Positions 50,940 through 54,982 of a stretch of 54,982 nt of DNA are shown here, piece by piece; the first letter of the stretch is position 1; every line of letters begins with the position of its first letter. The stretch is from Chloroflexota bacterium (GTDB lineage: Bacteria; Chloroflexota; UBA6077; FW602-bin22; CADDYW01). The stretch is from NCBI GenBank assembly GCA_902810745.1, contig CADDYW010000022.1:1-54982 (forward strand), written 5' to 3'. The notes under the pieces were generated by a model, which saw nothing but the letters and a program-made list of their open reading frames with translations, made no database searches and had not been told where the DNA came from. The position numbers and the translations under genes were made by a program.

Positions 50940-50968
50940 ATCGTACCATGGTGACATCGGTGCGTCAA
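50940..50968 (-). promoter_or_regulatory. terC promoter
   Basis: Minus-strand TTGACG (50968-50963) and TACGAT (50945-50940) with 17-base spacing (5 and 4 of 6). Transcription from about 50933 gives a 144-base leader. Confidence 0.65.
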
Positions 50969-51037
50969 ACGGCGCCAGCACCGCGGTCGCGTCAAGCCGT
51001 CAGCCACTCGCGCTGTGACGCTTCCCCGGTCACGCGT

Positions 51038-52887
51038 TCAGTGCATGACGATTGGCAGGAACACCTGGTGAACCGGTCCGAAGACCTCGATCCGGGCGTT
51101 GTCCGTGTCGGCCACGAAAACGTTACCCGCCCGATCGACCGCGATCCCCAGCGGTCCAAAGAACTGGCCGGCCAGATTACCATACGAGCCAAAGGCGATC
51201 TCGAAGTGCCCGCTGCCATCGAACTCTTCTATGCGATTGTTTCGTTCGTCCGCGACGAAGACGTTTCCATCGCCATCTGCAGCCACGCCTACTGGTTGAT
51301 TTAACTGGCCATCTGCCGAGCCTGCGCTTCCCCACTGCAGGAGGAAATGGCCCTGTGAATCGAACTTCTCGACGCGATTGGTGGATCTATCCGTAACGTA
51401 GACGTTGCCAGCGCCGTCGATGGCGATGCCTTGTGGCTCTACGAACTGCCCGGGTCCCGGGCCCGCGCTGCCCCACTGACGCAGATAATGTCCCTGGTCG
51501 TCAAATACCTGAACACGCGGGTTGAGGTCGTCGATGACGTAAACGTCGTCGTTGCCATCTATCGCGATGCCGACGGGATCCTTGAACTGACCGTTACCGG
51601 TGCCGAAGGAACCCCAGCCCAGCAGGTAGGTTCCGTTCTTGTCGAACTTCTGAACGTTGTGACGACTCTCGTCGGTGACGTAGACGTTGCCCACCGAGTC
51701 CACCGCGACCGCTTCGGGAACCTGGAACTGGCCGCTGCCGGTGCCGTTTGACCCGATCAGGCCGAGGAACGTTCCATCTGGCGTGAACCGCTGAACGTTG
51801 AAATTATTGGCGTCGACGACGATTGGATTACCAGCCAGATCGATCGCGATTGACCACGGAAACGCCAGTTGTCCGTTGGGAAGATTGCCCCACTGCGTTT
51901 CGTAGGCGAAGCTCGTGTTGAACCGCTGGACCCGGTTGGCGCTGTGGTCGCCGACGTAGATGCTTCCGGTCGGCGCGACGGCGATTCCTACCGGATAGTC
52001 TAATTGCCCATCGCCGGTGCCAAAAGAGCCAAACTTGTTCTGAAATCCCCCGTTCGAGTCGAACACTTCCACGCGTCGATTCACACTGTCGGTGACGAGC
52101 ACGTGCCCGTTCCCGTCGACAGCGATACCCCACGGCTGAGAAAATTGACCGTCGCCGCCACCGTAGGTGCCCCAGGCACTTGGGTGGCCGCCAGTCGTGT
52201 CAAACGTTTCGACCCGGTTGTTTCCCTGATCGACGACGAAGACGTTTCCGGAACCATCGACCGCGATGCCCGTCGGCGTATCGAATTGGCCGATTCCGGT
52301 TCCGGCCACTCCCCACTTCGCCAGAAAGCTGCCAGTCGAGGTGAACTTTTTTCGATACGATTGTTGTAGGAGTCCACGACGTAAACGAAGCCTTGCGCAT
52401 CGACCGCGATGCCAATGGGACCGTCAAACTGTCCATCGCCCGTTCCGTACGAGCCCCATTTGCGCACGAACTGTCCGCTCGCATCGAACTCTTCGACCCG
52501 ATCGTTGTTGGCGTCCGTGATGTAGACGTTGTCGTTGCCGTCAATTGCAATGCCTGTTGGACTCCACATCTGTCCGTCGGCAGAGCCGAGCGTCCCAAAT
52601 TGCAGGAGTGAAGCTCCGGTCGCGTTGAACTTCTGAACGCGGTTGTTCGACGCATCGGCGACGTAGACGTTGCCCTTGCTGTCCACGGCAACGTCGTACG
52701 GCTCGCGAAGCTGACCGGGAAGCAGACTGCCCCATTGGGTCTTGTACTGATACGCGGTACTGCCGGTGGCGGCAGCGCGCGATGGTGATGCGCTGGCAGG
52801 CCGGGCCGGACCAAATCCGACCAATGCCAGGAGCAGGGCTCCGGTCGCGAAGAAGAAGTGCGCGACGCCTCGATGAGGTCGACCCAT
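51038..52887 (-). CDS. Secreted NHL-repeat (beta-propeller) protein, split by a frameshift
   Basis: Exported protein with a signal peptide (about 10-33, hydrophobic AHFFFATGALLLALVGFG then ASAS) and nine to ten NHL repeats of about 47 residues, each of the form GQF-xx-P-x-GIAVD-x-GNVYV-x-D-xx-NNRV. One frame reads residues 1-180 from ATG 52887 (GGGGAG upstream), stopping at 52081; a second frame reads on to 51038. The reading changes at A6 in GAAAAAAG (52352-52347), just after NNRIEK; a -1 slip gives RIEKKF and an unbroken propeller. The A6 is not in the phase of the dnaX heptamer, so sequencing error, a recent mutation or transcript slippage are all possible. Function is probably cell-surface binding. 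Confidence 0.75.
52347..52352 (-). other. Frameshift site in NHL protein gene
   Basis: A run of six A on the coding strand (T6 on plus). In the upstream frame it reads GAA AAA AGT; the downstream repeats need AAG TTC. One base less (-1 slip) restores the reading frame. Confidence 0.7.
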
Positions 52888-53768
52888 GGGTCCACTCTCC
52901 CCCCAAAAATTCGTTGGATGTCTCCCTTGCCGAATGGATCTCGGGGATCGCGCCTGAGGAGACATCCACCCAGCCGTAATCGCTAGCCAGCCAATTGAGT
53001 AGACAGGCCTTTGAGTCCGACGCTGCTGCGCCTCATTCTAGCGAGGAAGCTAGAGAAATCAACAGGAAGAGCGTCAGACGAAACGACTGGCGGAGGGAAC
53101 ACCGAAACGCGCCAGTGCAGGTTACCACGGGCCCCAATTGCCGAGTCCCTAACCCTTCGTCCGGCGCACAGAACCGAGCAGAGACGTCGGATCGGTACCC
53201 GGTACCGCGTGCCGCGCGTGGTGCAGGCTTCGGTCTCAATCCTCGCACGCTGATCCCCGGCCCCCGCTCTAAACTCGTTCCGAAGTGAGACTTACCTGGA
53301 CTCGCTCCAGGGCAATACGCGGAATGGTTGGGCCGGATCGGGGCACCCCGGGGTCTGCCTCGACGGGCAGGGGCGGGCCCAAGGCAGATCGGTCGGTGAC
53401 TCATTGGGAACCGGTCTACCCCTACGGGGAAGGTCGGCCCCCTGGGGAGTGTCCACGTTCACAAAGAGGAGGACCGGCCGAAATTTGTTCGTAGGGGAGG
53501 GAGTGGACACGACGGGAGGATGGGGAGCTTGCCTCCTGCCCGTCCCCGGAGCACGGGGGGCAGCAGGAGGCAAGCTCCCGCCCCGCTTCCCACCCGACCT
53601 CCTGCTCTACGAGCCAACCGCGGCGATGTCCGGGCCAAATCGCGCGAAGAGGATGTATTTTTCGGAGACGTGGCCGCGTGGTGCGTGGCCCACCTCTCGA
53701 CCACCGGTGCATCAGGTCGCGTCATGTCGGTCACGCTCGGGACAGCGGTGGAAGGCGCACGCCGAAGG
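52888..53768. repeat. Palindrome-rich intergenic region
   Basis: 881 bases without a credible gene. At 53523-53539 and 53563-53579 lies a perfect 17-base inverted repeat (GGGAGCTTGCCTCCTGC and its complement) with a 23-base spacer. Just upstream GTGTCCAC (53449-53456) and GTGGACAC (53503-53510) form another. The region around 53325-53600 has short GC-rich direct and inverted motifs typical of a non-coding mobile or REP-like repeat. No transposase or inverted-repeat-bounded element was identified. Confidence 0.55.
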
Positions 53769-54506
53769 TCAGTCGTAATAGTCGGGAGCCCTTTTTAGCG
53801 TTTGCCATTGCTGTCCGTCGTGGCCAAAGACGACCAAGGCGACTCGCTCGCGCTCGACCAGATCGAGGAGTTTCCGAGTGCTGGCGCGTAACCGCTCCTC
53901 ATTGTCGTCCATCTGCTGTGCCGGTCGGTCCGGAGTGAAGAGGCGCTCCAACATGACCGCGTCGATCGCCAGTAGCACCCGACCCGTCCGAGGCAGACGA
54001 ACGAGAACCGACTGATGTCCAGGAACGTGTCCACTCGTCTCGATCAGGCTCAGGCCGGGCAGAAGCTCGGTATCTCCGTCGATCAGTCGATAGCGCAAGG
54101 ACGGATGATCCCAGTGAGAGCGGGCGGAGGCGAAGCGCGGATGGCCTGCCCGCGCGACCTCGTACTGTTCGCGCTGGACGACGAGCTCGGCTTTGCTAAA
54201 TGCATCGTGGTATCCAACGTGGTCGACGTCGAAGTGCGTGCAGATGAGTACGTCGACGTCGTCGGGATGCAGTCCAAGCTCGTCCAATCGATCGATCACC
54301 GTTTTCGCGTGCTCGTCCACCGCGGTACCCGGGGGAAGCGGAACGTCGGCGGGATATCCCGTGTCGATCAGAACATGCTTGCCGTCACCGGTCTCGACGA
54401 GATAACAGCCCAGGACCATGTCCAGGGATCCTCCTGGAATGGGTACCTCAGTGCTGTGCAACGGAAGGAGGTAGAGACGGCTCGGGGCAGAGGTATTCGA
54501 AGTCAT
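53769..54506 (-). CDS. Metallo-beta-lactamase-fold hydrolase (AHL-lactonase-like)
   Basis: MBL-fold metal hydrolase of 245 residues, N-acyl-homoserine-lactonase-like in overall layout: VLIDTGYPADV, CTHFDVDHVGYHDAF (His91, Asp93, Asp95, His96), ETSGHVPGHQSVLV and LLAIDAVM, with the C-terminal VFGHDGQQW. The first metal motif is HxDxDH rather than the standard HxHxDH, so the second His is an Asp. Several lactonase relatives vary here, so activity is not excluded. ATG 54506 has AAGGAT 8 bases upstream; the frame open to 54584 is not used. It stands alone in the last part of the window. Confidence 0.85.
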   Translation of the reverse strand: MTSNTSAPSRLYLLPLHSTEVPIPGGSLDMVLGCYLVETGDGKHVLIDTGYPADVPLPPGTAVDEHAKTVIDRLDELGLHPDDVDVLICTHFDVDHVGYHDAFSKAELVVQREQYEVARAGHPRFASARSHWDHPSLRYRLIDGDTELLPGLSLIETSGHVPGHQSVLVRLPRTGRVLLAIDAVMLERLFTPDRPAQQMDDNEERLRASTRKLLDLVERERVALVVFGHDGQQWQTLKRAPDYYD

Positions 54507-54982
54507 CAACCCATCCTTTCGTGAAATGGTGACACGTCGCGCCTGGCGAGACTGACGCCGGGTCAACGGATGAAGGGAAAACACCTCGACTCATGCTGCA
54601 ACTGCCCAGAGAATCGACAACGCCGTCGTATCGCGTGGTTCGTCCTTGATGGGGTCCAGCCAGCTCGGTTGGTCTTTTCCGCGTGGCGTTTCGACTGCAC
54701 CGACGGGGTAATACCGAGAGTGGGCAAGCCCGAACGGAGGACTTCGCTTTCATTCTACCGCGGACGTTCGACAAAGTCTCGAATTACGCTGGCTTTCGTT
54801 TGCAAACCACGGTCGCCGCCTGGACGGACACGGGAAAGCCGAGGGTCTGATATCCCGGTACCTCAGTTCCCGCGACTCTTCATCCGGCTTTCGAGGCAGA
54901 GCGTCTCACTGACCGAGAGCCGATCGCGCCCTTTGCAAACTGAACCTGGCATCGCCTTTCCCGCGACGAGGAACTAGCTCTA
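54507..54982. other. Terminal non-coding stretch
   Basis: 476 bases with open frames on the plus strand of arginine-rich, low-complexity character and no Shine-Dalgarno. I see no gene, tRNA or terminator. The window ends inside it, so a partial gene cannot be excluded. Confidence 0.4.

Noticed and set aside
52347..52352. Programmed -1 frameshift of the dnaX type in the NHL gene
   Set aside because: The A6G run is present but is read GAA AAA AGT in frame zero, so the X XXY YYZ phase is wrong for tandem tRNA slippage. Kept only as an unexplained frameshift.
54570..54977. 135-residue plus-strand frame at the window end
   Set aside because: Arg/Ser-rich, no Shine-Dalgarno, no recognisable motif, and it runs to the window edge.

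Overview
The window is a 55 kb, GC-rich chromosomal stretch with dense genes, frequent GTG starts and many 4-base ATGA/GTGA gene overlaps. Gene content (tandem universal stress proteins, an NrtR-nadABC cluster, a C25-type peptidase with TPRs, an SH3 protein with a proline/threonine-rich linker) and a divergent bacterial RNase P RNA suggest a Chloroflexota lineage near Thermomicrobia. That placement is inference; no rRNA or ribosomal protein gene is present to anchor it. No phage, integrase, transposase or CRISPR array was seen.

Layout. (1) 1-14.4 kb is a stress and membrane-quality region: ftsH, a CopC-CopD fusion, a Lon-like AAA protease, a P2-like cation ATPase with a BON-domain protein, two tandem-UspA proteins, a TIGR04076-like membrane protein and a VIT/CCC1 metal transporter. 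(2) 14.7-17.3 kb has an M24 peptidase, a GT4 glycosyltransferase and a small Cys-rich gene that appears to start with ATT behind its own promoter. (3) 17.3-24.0 kb is one minus-strand operon, tlyA-recN-NUDIX-NUDIX-gcvT-acpS-nnr, mostly repair and housekeeping. (4) 24.4-30.5 kb is a plus-strand sugar-nucleotide/surface-glycan operon with three SDRs, two TIM-barrel isomerase-like proteins and a WecA/MraY-family transferase. It opens with a promoter so close to the first GTG that the mRNA should be leaderless. (5) 30.7-33.0 kb has a DehI-like protein and a GH57 enzyme. (6) 33.0-38.7 kb is NAD biosynthesis: nrtR, nadA, nadB, nadC and pdp, with NrtR-type palindromes in front of nrtR and nadA. (7) 38.8-40.2 kb is an RNA locus: tRNA-Val(CAC), a monooxygenase-fold protein, tRNA-Leu(CAG) and rnpB. 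(8) 40.4-45.8 kb holds an SH3 membrane protein, a TPR-C25 protein whose catalytic Cys is replaced by Gly, a TIM-barrel protein and a cupin. (9) 45.9-49.5 kb is a copper-efflux operon: csoR, copA carrying a fused C-terminal cupredoxin, and copZ. (10) 49.5-55 kb has a dispersed repeat, terC with a doubly hairpinned leader, a frameshifted secreted NHL protein, a palindrome-rich stretch and an MBL-fold hydrolase.

Metal handling recurs: CopCD, VIT, CsoR-CopA-CopZ, TerC and the P2-like ATPase. The most unusual items are the RNase P RNA with a re-paired P4 helix, the ATT-initiated small gene, the CopA-cupredoxin fusion, the Cys-less C25 protein and the terC leader.
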